A stretch of 64,000 bases of DNA from Candidatus Poribacteria bacterium. Its GTDB lineage: Bacteria; Poribacteria; WGA-4E; WGA-3G. The translations under genes and the position numbers were made by a program. The stretch is from the NCBI GenBank assembly GCA_022825825.1, contig JAJDWA010000052.1:1-64000 (forward strand), given 5' to 3'. Numbering within the stretch: the first letter of the stretch is position 1; every line of letters starts with the position of its first letter. Positions 42,125 through 50,527 of this stretch are shown in pieces. Under the pieces are notes generated by a model that saw nothing but the letters and a program-made list of their open reading frames with translations, made no database searches and was not told the origin of the DNA.

Positions 42125-43426
42125 TTAGAAATAGTAACCGAAGTTAAAATTAAGCCGCCAATTCCATACATTATCTTTATTCGCACCAAAGTTGTTACTA
42201 CCATGGTTTCCAACAAAGAAGTTGCCATCGGTCAGTGCGAAATCGCTATAGACATACAGTGTACCCAAGATTGTCCAGCTCGCACCAAGTGTGACAAGGG
42301 TACTTGCGTTGTAGTCCTCCACTGTTTTGAGGATAGTGCTCCACTCTGCATAAGGTGTAACGCTATCAATCCATGATATACCTGACGTATCAATACCACC
42401 ATATCGGAGTGATAGGGAAGGAATCAGTCCTTTAGATGCAACCAGTGAAGGATAGTCATAAGCACCCATAAGAATCAGGTCACCTGTACCCCAAAAGGTA
42501 TCATCAGTAATTTCGTGCGCGTAATAGGAAAACTGTGAATAGAGCGTGAAGTCAGCAACGGTGTTTTTCATGTGTGCGGAAAGGGCATAGTGACTACCAC
42601 TATCATCTTCACCCACATTCGTTCCCTTCAACATTCCATATTGAAGTGATACCCCCACGTCAGCAGCATCTGCAAGGGTGTAAATAGCACGGAGATTAAG
42701 TTGATGTTGTTCATCAAATCCGTTTTCATAATCCTCTGTATTTTTTTTGGGATCTTCATTAACAACACCTGTTGAATCAACCTTAGTGTTCTGTCGGACA
42801 ATGTCATAACTATACCGTGAACTTGCCAGACTATTTCCTACCGTCTGAGGCTCACTCATGGCGTAGTAACCAACACTAAGCATTAGTTTATCAAAAGTGG
42901 CGTCCCATCTAATGCCTACATCCATATCATCTGCGAGTCCGACATAAAAATGCTGGTCAAAGAACCAGCTGTTAGAAACACCGTAAGCGGTCGGTCCAAA
43001 TGGCACACGAACAACACCTGCCTTCACTGTTCCCATATCACCTAAATTATAACCTAACCACGCAGTGTGAATCATACTGTAGCCATCATACCATCTGTAT
43101 TCAAGTCTACTAATGATGTTTTGATAGTCAAGGTCGGCATTGAGCCGGAAAATCTCAAGGTCTGCATCTCCGATCTTTTCGCCTCGGGGATGAGGGTTGT
43201 CTTCATCGCCGTAAGTGCCGTAGGCGTAATTGACCCGCATTGCCCCACCGATTTTTATAGGACTCTTCTTGGGTTCTGCTGCCTCAGCTGCTTCTGCGGC
43301 TTCTTCGGTATCAGCATTCGCGAATGAAGCAAAAATTAGCATAAACGCTATGCCGAACCCGAAGAAATATTGGAACTTCCGCTTTTTCATGAAAAAGCGG
43401 TTTATGAAACTTTTATGTGTATGCAC
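42125..43426 (-). CDS. Outer-membrane porin-like beta-barrel protein
   Basis: GTG 43426 is the start, six bases after AAGGAGGT, a strong site. A long signal region ends near 'SFANA', followed by an acidic Ala/Glu spacer. The rest alternates aromatic and polar residues in barrel fashion ('AMRVNYAYGTYG', 'TAWLGYNLGDMGTVKAGVVRVPFG') and ends 'NFNFGYYF', with the terminal Phe recognised by BamA. It resembles phosphate- or sugar-selective porins. Lying next to a BCCT gene, it may admit the same solutes across the outer membrane. Confidence 0.75.
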   Translation of the reverse strand: MHTHKSFINRFFMKKRKFQYFFGFGIAFMLIFASFANADTEEAAEAAEAAEPKKSPIKIGGAMRVNYAYGTYGDEDNPHPRGEKIGDADLEIFRLNADLDYQNIISRLEYRWYDGYSMIHTAWLGYNLGDMGTVKAGVVRVPFGPTAYGVSNSWFFDQHFYVGLADDMDVGIRWDATFDKLMLSVGYYAMSEPQTVGNSLASSRYSYDIVRQNTKVDSTGVVNEDPKKNTEDYENGFDEQHQLNLRAIYTLADAADVGVSLQYGMLKGTNVGEDDSGSHYALSAHMKNTVADFTLYSQFSYYAHEITDDTFWGTGDLILMGAYDYPSLVASKGLIPSLSLRYGGIDTSGISWIDSVTPYAEWSTILKTVEDYNASTLVTLGASWTILGTLYVYSDFALTDGNFFVGNHGSNNFGANKDNVWNWRLNFNFGYYF

Positions 43427-43448
43427 AGCTTACCTCCTTAGGTAAGTC

Positions 43449-43539
43449 ATACCAAATTAACGGGATCTATCTTATTTTTCTGGGTATTAGGCGCGTTTAG
43501 AAAACGCGTCTACCGAGAAGAATCGAGTTAATTTGGTAT
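43449..43539. repeat. Palindromic element, family 2, with 13-bp terminal inverted repeats
   Basis: ATACCAAATTAAC (43449-43461) and GTTAATTTGGTAT (43527-43539) are perfect inverted repeats enclosing GGCGCGTTTAGAAAACGCGTC and CCTACCGAG-type sequence. The right end recurs at 9825-9837. It lies upstream of the porin gene. Confidence 0.75.
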
Positions 43540-43619
43540 AATATTCTCTTAAGAGGGTTTACCTAAATAACGACGCAGAAGCGGACGAACCCTCTCAGCC
43601 GCGCGCTACCGCAAACAAT

Positions 43620-43720
43620 TTTGATATATTACCATAAACACACGAAAAATAACAAAAAACTCGCCCACTTTGATATATTACCATAAACACCAATAAAGTT
43701 AAATAAAAAAACTTGCCCAC
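43620..43720 (+). repeat. Tandem duplication of a 49/52-bp unit
   Basis: Both copies begin TTTGATATATTACCATAAAC (43620 and 43669) and end CCCAC, with diverged A-rich middles. The second copy includes the left arm of the terminator at 43704-43740. The rest of the 43427-43748 gap has no gene. Confidence 0.8.
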
Positions 43721-43740
43721 AAGGTCTTTGTGGGTAAGTT
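43704..43740 (-). terminator. Rho-independent terminator of the DUF3352-like gene
   Basis: On the minus strand AACTTACCCACAA pairs with TTGTGGGCAAGTT and is followed by a run of seven T. It lies 9 bp beyond the stop at 43749. Confidence 0.85.
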
Positions 43741-43748
43741 AGCAACAA

Positions 43749-45641
43749 CTATTGCATCTGTGCCATTTGAGACAACATAACAGCAGTTTGAATTAACTGC
43801 TTAAAATCCCCAAGAGTAATGAGTAATTTAGCACCAACTCCACCATCTTGAACTTTTCCTGAAATACCAATGCTATAGGTTTCAGGAATACTATTGAGGA
43901 TACCTGTGAACATCTGCATTTGTGCGGCAACGTTGGGGTCCGCATTTGCTGCTATATTCATCAAACTTTTAGCCAGTGTTAAAGGAGAAATCCCTAAAAA
44001 CAAGTTGTTATCGTTCCCCAACTTTTCGAGAAGCCGTTGGTAACTCACGTTTTCAGATATGTTTTCCCCAACTTTCGCTTTGCTGTCCAGTGCTGCCTTA
44101 ACCAATGCTGGATCACCTATACTAAAAAAGAGGCGACCGTCTGAAAAAGCGTAAGACCATCGCAATTCCTGGGGCATAAAATTAGGTGTGTCGGGTGGCA
44201 TATCAGCGAAAACAGCATCAAAATTGGGAAAAACCAGGGTTTTAATTTCAACACCGTTATGCATTATTGGGTCTCCCACGTAAACGCCATCGTACATACT
44301 CAGCTGCGGTATATCCCCCAACGTATCTTTCATAATCTGCATTGTCTTTTGGAGGTGGTCCAGCATCTGGTTTTCATAATAATCTTTTACCTTTTGTTCA
44401 TCTTTTAGTGAATAGATGACGAGATAATCGGGGATAACACTATCTTTAAAACTAACAGAGAAACTCCATTCATCCCCCATAGATTCATAAATGTCTTTCA
44501 TCTGTTGGATAAGATCCTCATAAATCTTTGTTTGTTCTGCATTATCTTTGAAAAAAGGCTTTATCCAAGACATACCGATATCTACTAACAACTCTGGGTT
44601 GCCTTCGAATGCCCCATTCATGAAAGCAGTGTTAGGTAAGTCATTGAGTAGGACTAACCCGTTAGGAGTCAACTCTTTTAATTTTCCTTGAATTTGTCCA
44701 TCGGCTTTAAATTGTAGGAACGTGGCAAGTTGCACATCGGTTCCTTCAACCTGGAGTGCTGCACCGATAGATTTTAACTCCTCAACAAAATCTATAATCA
44801 TGTTAAACATATTTTCCATCGTTGGAACCGCAGTCATGGCTGCTGGATCGCTTTCGATAGTATCAATTGCCGAGAATAATTCCTCTTTTATTTCTTCACT
44901 AAAGGGAGCTATGATAGATTCAAGGTCGAAGTGGGCTGCTAACTGATCAGTTCCTTTCATGATGTTAGTTAGGAATGATGTGTAATGTGTATTCGCTACG
45001 ACAGACTTCATTGTCCCTTTGCTAATATCAATCGCATTCTGACAAATCTCAGGCTGTTGCGAGAAAACCAATATGTTATCCAGAATAGCAAAGCTGCCAC
45101 TGCCTTCTGCGGAACTCCAATAGGTTTCACCATTATATTGGATAGGTTCACTTCCTTCTGCTTCATTCTCAATTACCTGCATCATTGCTTCTGGATCAGT
45201 TAGATGGACGGTCGCGGAAAGACTGAACGGGTCCAAACTCGTTAGGAAAACAGCAAAATCTCGGTTCAAATCCAAGCCGATTTCCGCTAATTCGGTTAAA
45301 CTCTCAAATCCTGCTCCGAAGGAACTCGCCAATATTTGTGCAAGGAGTTCTGGTGATTGACCAGCTTGTTGTACCAGCTCTAATGCCACAGCGTTAATTC
45401 TGTCGTCTAAATCAAGCAAACTGGGACAATAGATTACGCCTAAGGCGGTTTCTGGAATTAAATGTAGGACACTGTCTTTGGGGATTTCAAGAGGGGCAAC
45501 CTCAGATTTTTGGGAGGGCGTGCCAGCCTCGTGACCATCAGCCAGTGCAACGTTGATCGGTTGAGGGACAAAAAAAGTACTAAATATAATAGTTGTCAAG
45601 AATGCAACCACGAAAAGTGGTAAAGTGAAACGTTTGTTCAT
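43749..45641 (-). CDS. Exported DUF3352-like protein
   Basis: I prefer ATG 45641 (630 aa), which has AAGGAG upstream, over an in-frame start at 45689. An N-terminal hydrophobic segment ends near 'VALADG'. The mature part begins 'LEIPKDSVLHLIPETALGVIYCP', typical of DUF3352 and related proteins. Later repeats of the same fold ('LDNILVFSQQPEICQNAIDIS', 'SIGDPALVKAALDS') have a similar form. It is probably periplasmic or surface exposed; function unknown. It is 8 bp from the DUF4432 gene upstream but has its own ribosome-binding site. Confidence 0.6.
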   Translation of the reverse strand: MNKRFTLPLFVVAFLTTIIFSTFFVPQPINVALADGHEAGTPSQKSEVAPLEIPKDSVLHLIPETALGVIYCPSLLDLDDRINAVALELVQQAGQSPELLAQILASSFGAGFESLTELAEIGLDLNRDFAVFLTSLDPFSLSATVHLTDPEAMMQVIENEAEGSEPIQYNGETYWSSAEGSGSFAILDNILVFSQQPEICQNAIDISKGTMKSVVANTHYTSFLTNIMKGTDQLAAHFDLESIIAPFSEEIKEELFSAIDTIESDPAAMTAVPTMENMFNMIIDFVEELKSIGAALQVEGTDVQLATFLQFKADGQIQGKLKELTPNGLVLLNDLPNTAFMNGAFEGNPELLVDIGMSWIKPFFKDNAEQTKIYEDLIQQMKDIYESMGDEWSFSVSFKDSVIPDYLVIYSLKDEQKVKDYYENQMLDHLQKTMQIMKDTLGDIPQLSMYDGVYVGDPIMHNGVEIKTLVFPNFDAVFADMPPDTPNFMPQELRWSYAFSDGRLFFSIGDPALVKAALDSKAKVGENISENVSYQRLLEKLGNDNNLFLGISPLTLAKSLMNIAANADPNVAAQMQMFTGILNSIPETYSIGISGKVQDGGVGAKLLITLGDFKQLIQTAVMLSQMAQMQ

Positions 45642-45696
45642 TTTCTTTTTCTCCTTAGAGTAGACACGCCAATAACATATCCACTCCAAATGGGTG

Positions 45697-46785
45697 TTAT
45701 TTTTGATTTTCGGCTATTTTTGCTGCGAGAGCATTAATTTCGTCATTGGAAGTTAGGACACTGATTTCGACTTCGTAATGGCGGCGGCCACCAGGTTCAA
45801 TATGTTGTAAGGTTCCGCGTTCGCGTTCTGATGCTCTACCGTCAACTCTACAATTTGATGGCTCTAAACCCATTACATAGGCACCTTGACCGCACATCTT
45901 CCACTGGACAAAGTGAGGAAATTGTGTTTTATGATATCGCACTGCTATTCCGATGCCTTGACCGTCGTTAAAACTTCGGTTGACAAGCGCCGCACGAATA
46001 TGGTTGTCAACATCAGGTTCCATTTCGTGATAATAGACCTGTTCTTGGAAATCAACAGTGGGTGGTTCCCCGAAGTTATAATTTGATAAATTGTCCTTAG
46101 CGTGGTCATCCCGCGGTGTTACTTGGGAGGAGGGCGCCAAGAGTTCACTTCTATTAGCGAGTATTGGGAAACCGATATTAATATGAAAAAGATACATATG
46201 TGGACAATCCTGATATCCAAGGTTTTCTACAATATCTTCAATGTGCAGCTTATTCGATCCTAATTCCGTCCAGATACGGCGGGTGCGGCATAAATGTCCA
46301 CCTAATGCAGCGGTTTCTGTAATTTTTCCTTGTACCCATAAGATGTAACGGTCCCCTTCCCAACGGCTATCAACCCAGACGTTTTTCGCAGGAATATGAG
46401 AAACTCTCCCGTGGAGTCCGAGTTCCTCGTCTCCATCTTTGTTGGGTGCTCCTGCTTGTGTCATGCCACATGTTGTCAGCAATCCGCCATAGAATCCACG
46501 TAACCATCCGAGACCTTCAGGTTCATAATACGCAGCTGCTACATCACCGGTGCCCGAACGCCAACATAGTGGGATTCCGTTATAATCTGCGTTAGATATA
46601 TCCAGACCACGGTTCGGCAGAACAGTGAAATTCAAACCTGAACCAGTCCGAAAACCGATTGCATCCGTGCCCTTTTCGTTTCCATCAGTCAATTGGTAAA
46701 CCTTGGCTTCAGCTACTTGTGATATATCCCCCAAGTGGCGAAGCAGTTTTATTCTATCATAAGCTTCTCCAAATAGATGTATCAA
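45697..46785 (-). CDS. DUF4432 aldose-1-epimerase-like protein
   Basis: TTG 46785 follows AAGGAG by nine bases. The protein matches the DUF4432 branch of the galactose-mutarotase superfamily: 'VLPNRGLDISNADYNGIPLCWRS', 'GGLLTTCGMTQAG', 'LHGRVSHIPA', 'HMYLFHINIGFPILA' and 'GLEPSNC'. His residues in LHGR and FHIN are the expected catalytic or binding residues. It likely epimerises or binds a sugar in the cytoplasm; no export signal is visible. Poribacterial genomes often hold several such genes. Confidence 0.8.
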   Translation of the reverse strand: MIHLFGEAYDRIKLLRHLGDISQVAEAKVYQLTDGNEKGTDAIGFRTGSGLNFTVLPNRGLDISNADYNGIPLCWRSGTGDVAAAYYEPEGLGWLRGFYGGLLTTCGMTQAGAPNKDGDEELGLHGRVSHIPAKNVWVDSRWEGDRYILWVQGKITETAALGGHLCRTRRIWTELGSNKLHIEDIVENLGYQDCPHMYLFHINIGFPILANRSELLAPSSQVTPRDDHAKDNLSNYNFGEPPTVDFQEQVYYHEMEPDVDNHIRAALVNRSFNDGQGIGIAVRYHKTQFPHFVQWKMCGQGAYVMGLEPSNCRVDGRASERERGTLQHIEPGGRRHYEVEISVLTSNDEINALAAKIAENQK

Positions 46786-46945
46786 ATCATCATTCTCCTT
46801 AGCATTACAGATATGTGGATCAGATCAAGCAATTTTCATATTGACGGAATTGTAGCATAAACGTATAGAAAACACAAGCACGGATCCTAACCTCCAACCT
46901 TATTGAGAAACAACCATGGAAAAAGATAGTAAAAAATAGCAACCC

Positions 46946-48112
46946 TTATACTTCTGAACGCAAAATCTCTGCTGCTTTATGTATAGTTTGCAGTTTCTGC
47001 ACGGCAATTTCTGTGGTATTTACAGGACGATCAGCGAAAGTGCCAAAACCACAATCTGGATTGAGATATATCTGTTCAGGATTGCGATGTTTTAAAAGGC
47101 TGCGTACTTTGGCTAACACAAAATCAACGGATTCAACTTCTGTGGTGCGCGGATCCACTACGCCGAGTCCAATCTCTTTGTCCGCAGGAAGTTCACCGAG
47201 AACGTCAATGCTGCCAGCGCGCTCTGTCGCATATTCCAATACAAACTGATTAACGTTCATCTCGCTAAAATAGGGTATCAGCAGATCGTAAGAACCGCGA
47301 AGTAGAACATCTTCCTGTTGACTCCAGTTGCCACGGCACACATGCAGGGCAGTCTTTATTTTCCCATCTATCCCATCAACGACACGATTCATGAGTTCCA
47401 CTGCGAAATTGAGTTCTTCCTCTGGGCTGCTCTTTTCTGAAAGGGCGGCACACATAAATGTGTGCGTCTCATGCGGTCCTGTAAAGGCAACCTCTGTCAG
47501 CACAGGTTCATCAAATTGCACAAATTCGCAGCCTGCCTCTTGTAAATCGTGTAATTCCTGTCGAAGTATTGCGACAACATCATCACCCAAGGATTCTTTG
47601 TCAGGATAAAATTCGTAGGATAACTTCTTAACCCACATTGAACGGGTCAAAAGATATGGACCGGGAAGTGTAACCTTAATAGGTTTTGTTGTGTGCTGTT
47701 TGAGAAAAAGGTAATCGTTTAGGACAAGCGGCGAGGTGCGTTTTAACTTTCCGTCAACAACCGGGTTTTTTAAGGCAAAAGCAGGGACATCAAGCGCGTT
47801 GAGTAGTTGTTCAAATGCTGCTTTGTCCTCAACGTAGTCAAGCATTTCTGCCAGTGTCATCAATCTAATACCGTCAATACAGCCAGTGATAAATGAATAG
47901 AAATTATCTCGACGTTGTTCACCATCACTGACGATATCTACTCCGTTTGCCTCTTGCAATTTGAGACTTTCAAGCACTGCATCGTCTGCTATAGTCCTGA
48001 AGTCAGTATCTGTAACATGCCCCTTCTGTTTGTTTCGTAATGCCCGTGACACTTCTCTTGAGCGGGGCATGCTGCCGACAACGGTCACGGGAAATTGAGG
48101 TAAATTGTTCAT
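46946..48112 (-). CDS. Cobalamin-independent methionine synthase, core-MetE type
   Basis: ATG 48112 follows AGGAG. At 388 residues it matches only the C-terminal catalytic barrel of MetE. It starts at 'TVVGSMPRSREV' and carries the zinc set His257 and Cys259 ('HVCRGNW'), a Glu in 'LEYATERAG' and Cys354 in 'NPDCGFGTF'. Single-domain core-MetE enzymes are thought to take methyl groups from methyl-cobamide proteins rather than from folate. That fits the corrinoid module at 31344-35039, though the genes are 11 kb apart. Confidence 0.8.
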   Translation of the reverse strand: MNNLPQFPVTVVGSMPRSREVSRALRNKQKGHVTDTDFRTIADDAVLESLKLQEANGVDIVSDGEQRRDNFYSFITGCIDGIRLMTLAEMLDYVEDKAAFEQLLNALDVPAFALKNPVVDGKLKRTSPLVLNDYLFLKQHTTKPIKVTLPGPYLLTRSMWVKKLSYEFYPDKESLGDDVVAILRQELHDLQEAGCEFVQFDEPVLTEVAFTGPHETHTFMCAALSEKSSPEEELNFAVELMNRVVDGIDGKIKTALHVCRGNWSQQEDVLLRGSYDLLIPYFSEMNVNQFVLEYATERAGSIDVLGELPADKEIGLGVVDPRTTEVESVDFVLAKVRSLLKHRNPEQIYLNPDCGFGTFADRPVNTTEIAVQKLQTIHKAAEILRSEV

Positions 48113-48212
48113 AGTTAAATTCTCCTACATTCATTTTACGGTATGTAGACTAATATGAGTCTTTTGAGAATGTTGGTGAACGTCAAAGACTCGTTTAGAT
48201 TTTCTTATCTTT

Positions 48213-48428
48213 TTATTCTACTAATTCTCTTTCTAAAACAACGATCACTTTGTTTGAAGAAGTACTGTTAAATATCGGCAGGATTGTATCACAAAGCCTC
48301 CATCCTACTTTGCCTTCAGTATTTAACGTAGTCTCTAAATCTGGAACATCTAAAGACTGAAATCCTAATAATCCTTTTGATTCAATCGTAACGTCAAGTT
48401 TTACTGTTTTATATTCGTATTTCGTCAT
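48213..48428 (-). CDS. DUF4177-like small protein
   Basis: ATG 48428 follows GGAGG. The 71-residue sequence 'YEYKTVKLDV' ... 'LETTLNTEGKVGWRLCDTI' ... 'KVIVVLERE' has the DUF4177 pattern, a small beta-alpha-beta fold of unknown function. It lies 11 bp behind the GNAT gene and is probably co-transcribed with it. Confidence 0.65.
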   Translation of the reverse strand: MTKYEYKTVKLDVTIESKGLLGFQSLDVPDLETTLNTEGKVGWRLCDTILPIFNSTSSNKVIVVLERELVE

Positions 48429-48439
48429 TACAATGCCTC

Positions 48440-48919
48440 CTATGATTCGGTTACATAAGAACGTGTGTCGATGTAATAGACCAGATGCCCTTCGTTTTCC
48501 TTGAAACCAATTGAGTGATAAAAGGACTCTTCACAATTTTCAACGATGTAGCCAGTGATGAAGGTTGCGCCCATTTTTTCAAGTTCTCGGCATAAGCGTT
48601 CACCCAACAGAATCCCTAATCTGCTATTATCTGATTCAATCAGCGATCCGTTGTTGTATTTCAGATTATCCCCTTGATAGCGGACGTCAATGGAAAATTC
48701 CATGATGTGTGCGGAAAGTCCGTCAAAAGTAGCGCGTGCAAGTCCGACAAGTTCTGTCTCAACGTAGGCAGCTACGATGAGATGTGGGTGTTCCAGTATC
48801 CGCGCTGCGACTTCTTTACCAAACCCAACTTCACAAATATTGTTTCGTTCATAGAAGTTGAATAACGCATCGGCAGTGATAATGGGATTAACTTGGATGT
48901 TTACGCTTTGTGGTGTCAT
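48440..48919 (-). CDS. GNAT-family acetyltransferase
   Basis: The 159-residue protein has the GNAT order: 'LIVAAYVETELVGLARATFDG', the beta4 strand 'AHIMEFSIDVRYQG', an acetyl-CoA loop region around 'LGILLGERLCRELEKMGA', and the C-terminal 'ESFYHSIGFKENEGHLVYY'. The canonical R/Q-x-x-G-x-G/A loop is degenerate here. It transfers an acetyl group to an unknown amine. It sits 14 bp after the CopG-like antitoxin gene. Confidence 0.75.
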   Translation of the reverse strand: MTPQSVNIQVNPIITADALFNFYERNNICEVGFGKEVAARILEHPHLIVAAYVETELVGLARATFDGLSAHIMEFSIDVRYQGDNLKYNNGSLIESDNSRLGILLGERLCRELEKMGATFITGYIVENCEESFYHSIGFKENEGHLVYYIDTRSYVTES

Positions 48920-48933
48920 GGTTTGCCTTTAAA

Positions 48934-49212
48934 TTACAACTCTGAATCAGTCGTTTGCAGTCGTTCGGCTAACCACAGGTTAACAAGAGTTTCGGGTAAG
49001 ACGCCTTGCGACTTCGCCTCTGTTTGGATCTTTTCGTAGATTTCTGGCATAAGCGTTATACGACACTTGCGCTGTATTCGTACTTCAAAGTCAACTTCAT
49101 GAGTTTCGTCCCAATAGTCTGCCAAACTATGTGTGTCCCAAAAATCTGCTATTTCTTCCAAAGTTCTTGTTTTGGATATACTCGTGGTTTGCCCTTCTTT
49201 ATTTTCTTTCAT
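48934..49212 (-). CDS. CopG/BrnA-like antitoxin
   Basis: I place the start at ATG 49212 (92 aa) after AGGAG. The N-terminal part 'RTLEEIADFWDTHSLADYWDET' is a typical toxin-neutralising segment. The C-terminal part has a ribbon-helix-helix pattern ('RKCRITLMPEIYEKIQTEAKSQG..ETLVNLWLAERL'). Such antitoxins repress their own operon and neutralise an RNase toxin. The nearest toxin-like sequence is the broken gene just upstream at 49373. No intact BrnT-type partner is present. Confidence 0.65.
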   Translation of the reverse strand: MKENKEGQTTSISKTRTLEEIADFWDTHSLADYWDETHEVDFEVRIQRKCRITLMPEIYEKIQTEAKSQGVLPETLVNLWLAERLQTTDSEL

Positions 49213-49372
49213 AGCTTCTTCTCTCCTTTTGATCCATATCACGAGCACTCAGGATTAGTGCTAAATTGTTCTCTTTGTGAATAAACAAATGTTCTACCAA
49301 GACCTACTTAAATCACACGTAGAAATGACACCTAAGTGTATTGGTTACGGGTGAGGAAGCGAGAGTTTTTTC

Positions 49373-49570
49373 TCAAAGTTGATTAAGCAATTTTTCATAT
49401 TCTGCGTGTGGACCAATCCAAAACCAATAGATTCCATCATCTTCCCGCAAACCCAACACACGCCAATCATTTCCGATTCGGATTGAATAAATTGGATTCC
49501 TGGTATGTACCCGCTTGAATTGCAAGCTTGGGTAGTTAGGATTTTGTCTCCAAAGGCGGAGGTGTTCTCA
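49373..49570 (-). pseudogene. RelE/HigB-like toxin, 3' half
   Basis: The 64 codons from 49567 to 49376 read EHLRLWRQNPNYPSLQFKRV, then 'IYSIRIGNDWRVLG', then 'YWFWIGPHAEYEKLLNQL'. This is the C-terminal two-thirds of a RelE/ParE-type toxin. No start codon fits: an in-frame TGA (49570-49568) precedes it, and the ATG at 49618 before that reads MNALRSPSDPLSELLY, unlike the family. The missing N terminus appears at 50239-50310, so the gene seems split by the intervening segment. Confidence 0.75.
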
Positions 49571-49576
49571 ATATAG

Positions 49577-50238
49577 CAACTCTGATAAAGGGTCAGAGGG
49601 ACTTCTTAGAGCGTTCATGTATCTTCAGATTCTACTATAATCTGCGCTGGGAGCAACTTAACGTCATATCTTTCTTGCAATGCGCGTAAGTCGGCAAAGT
49701 CTGTATCCTGCAATACGTACCCAGAGTGTGAACGCACCTGGTAATCGACCGATAAACACCGGACTTGCCGCCCTCCGATAAAACCTACAGCGTTTAGTTC
49801 CGATTTAGTAATAACCCAGTCAATATCGCCAGGACCGTAGATCGCACCGCCATCGTCGGTCAGTTCAACGACATGAAAATCAATCTTTCCATGCGATTGA
49901 TGTCCCATCACAAAGTTTCGATCCTTACGGTCGTCGGTATGAATGTCAACAAATCCACGTGCGAAAAGTGCCTCGGTGAGTATTGCTGAATCCTCCCACG
50001 AAAGAATAATATCTAAATCTGCATGTTCGCGGGTGCATTCCGCTAATAGAGCATCAACACCCCAACCACCATCAATCCAGACTTTGATACCAAGTTCATC
50101 AAAGAGATCCAGGAACCAGTGAACCATATCAGCGGTCATAGAGCTTAAACAAAACATATCACAAGTTATATGAACCCTCGTCAGAGTATCTTCAGTGCAA
50201 CTTCGTATGTCCCTCTAACGGGATCTTGGATATCCTCC
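49577..50238. mobile_element. Putative inserted segment splitting a toxin gene
   Basis: This segment separates the two halves of a RelE-like toxin gene. TATAG occurs at both borders (49572-49576 and 50239-50243), as a 5-bp target duplication would. AGAGGGAC at 49595-49602 recurs inverted at 50209-50216. It carries a LnuA-like nucleotidyltransferase gene and no transposase. The interpretation is inference; the inverted repeats are short and unevenly placed. Confidence 0.4.
49615..50139 (-). CDS. LnuA/AadB-like nucleotidyltransferase
   Basis: From ATG 50139 the protein begins 'MTADMVHWFLDLFDELGIKVWIDGGWGVDALL', the usual start of lincosamide/aminoglycoside-2''-type nucleotidyltransferases; ATG 50157 is an alternative. 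The fold signature is 'GGWGVDAL' followed by 'REHADLDIIL', with the metal-binding Asp pair at 41 and 43. These enzymes add AMP to small molecules, and environmental members are often not drug-related. It lies inside the segment that splits the toxin gene. Its stop overlaps an ATG (49618) of the downstream toxin remnant. Confidence 0.75.
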   Translation of the reverse strand: MTADMVHWFLDLFDELGIKVWIDGGWGVDALLAECTREHADLDIILSWEDSAILTEALFARGFVDIHTDDRKDRNFVMGHQSHGKIDFHVVELTDDGGAIYGPGDIDWVITKSELNAVGFIGGRQVRCLSVDYQVRSHSGYVLQDTDFADLRALQERYDVKLLPAQIIVESEDT

Positions 50239-50310
50239 TATAGTTTCTGCGATATCCTGAGGTTACCGCCCAAAACGTGTGATAAAATTCTCGGTCAGAT
50301 ATGAGTTCAC
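50239..50310 (-). pseudogene. RelE/HigB-like toxin, 5' part with nonsense codon
   Basis: A GTG at 50310 overlaps the antitoxin stop (GTGA), as in intact pairs. The reading MNSYLTENFITRFGR, then TAA (50265-50263), then PQDIAETI matches the usual N terminus of this toxin group, where a Leu (TTA) would be expected at the stop. After 50239 the sequence loses similarity. Joined to 49567-49376 it would give a normal-length toxin of about 88 residues. Confidence 0.7.
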
Positions 50311-50525
50311 AACTCATCAATCCCCATTTTTTTAACACGACCTGCCTTAATATCAGCACGCACTTCTTCTGCAAGTTTAGCGAGTAGATCTTGTGATTCA
50401 GCAAAAGCCTTATCCCACCGCCGTTCATCTTCAAGTTCTTCCAGAATAATGGCAGCAATAAAATCCTGTTTTTCGGGAGGCAGTTTGTACACCTCAGTGA
50501 GCACTTTTTCGAGTAGTTGTGTCAT
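50307..50525 (-). CDS. Type II antitoxin, small helical
   Basis: ATG 50525 follows GGAGGAGAG. The 72-residue protein 'MTQLLEKVLTEVYKLPPEKQ' ... 'LEELEDERRWDKAFAESQDLLAKLAEEVRADIKAG' is a common antitoxin type in cyanobacteria and uncultured phyla, paired with RelE-like toxins. It should bind and block the toxin encoded directly downstream, but that toxin gene is broken here. The antitoxin itself looks intact, so it is an orphan. Confidence 0.75.
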   Translation of the reverse strand: MTQLLEKVLTEVYKLPPEKQDFIAAIILEELEDERRWDKAFAESQDLLAKLAEEVRADIKAGRVKKMGIDEL

Positions 50526-50527
50526 AA

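Noticed and set aside
43620..43720. Direct repeats considered as a CRISPR
   Set aside because: Only two diverged copies are present and there are no unique spacers; it is a tandem duplication with a terminator.
49568..49618. In-frame TGA of the toxin remnant considered as selenocysteine or recoding
   Set aside because: No SECIS-like stem follows, and residues before the TGA do not match the family. A disrupted gene explains it.
50192..50458. 88-codon minus-strand open frame
   Set aside because: It overlaps the antitoxin in another frame. The toxin remnant reads better from GTG 50310.
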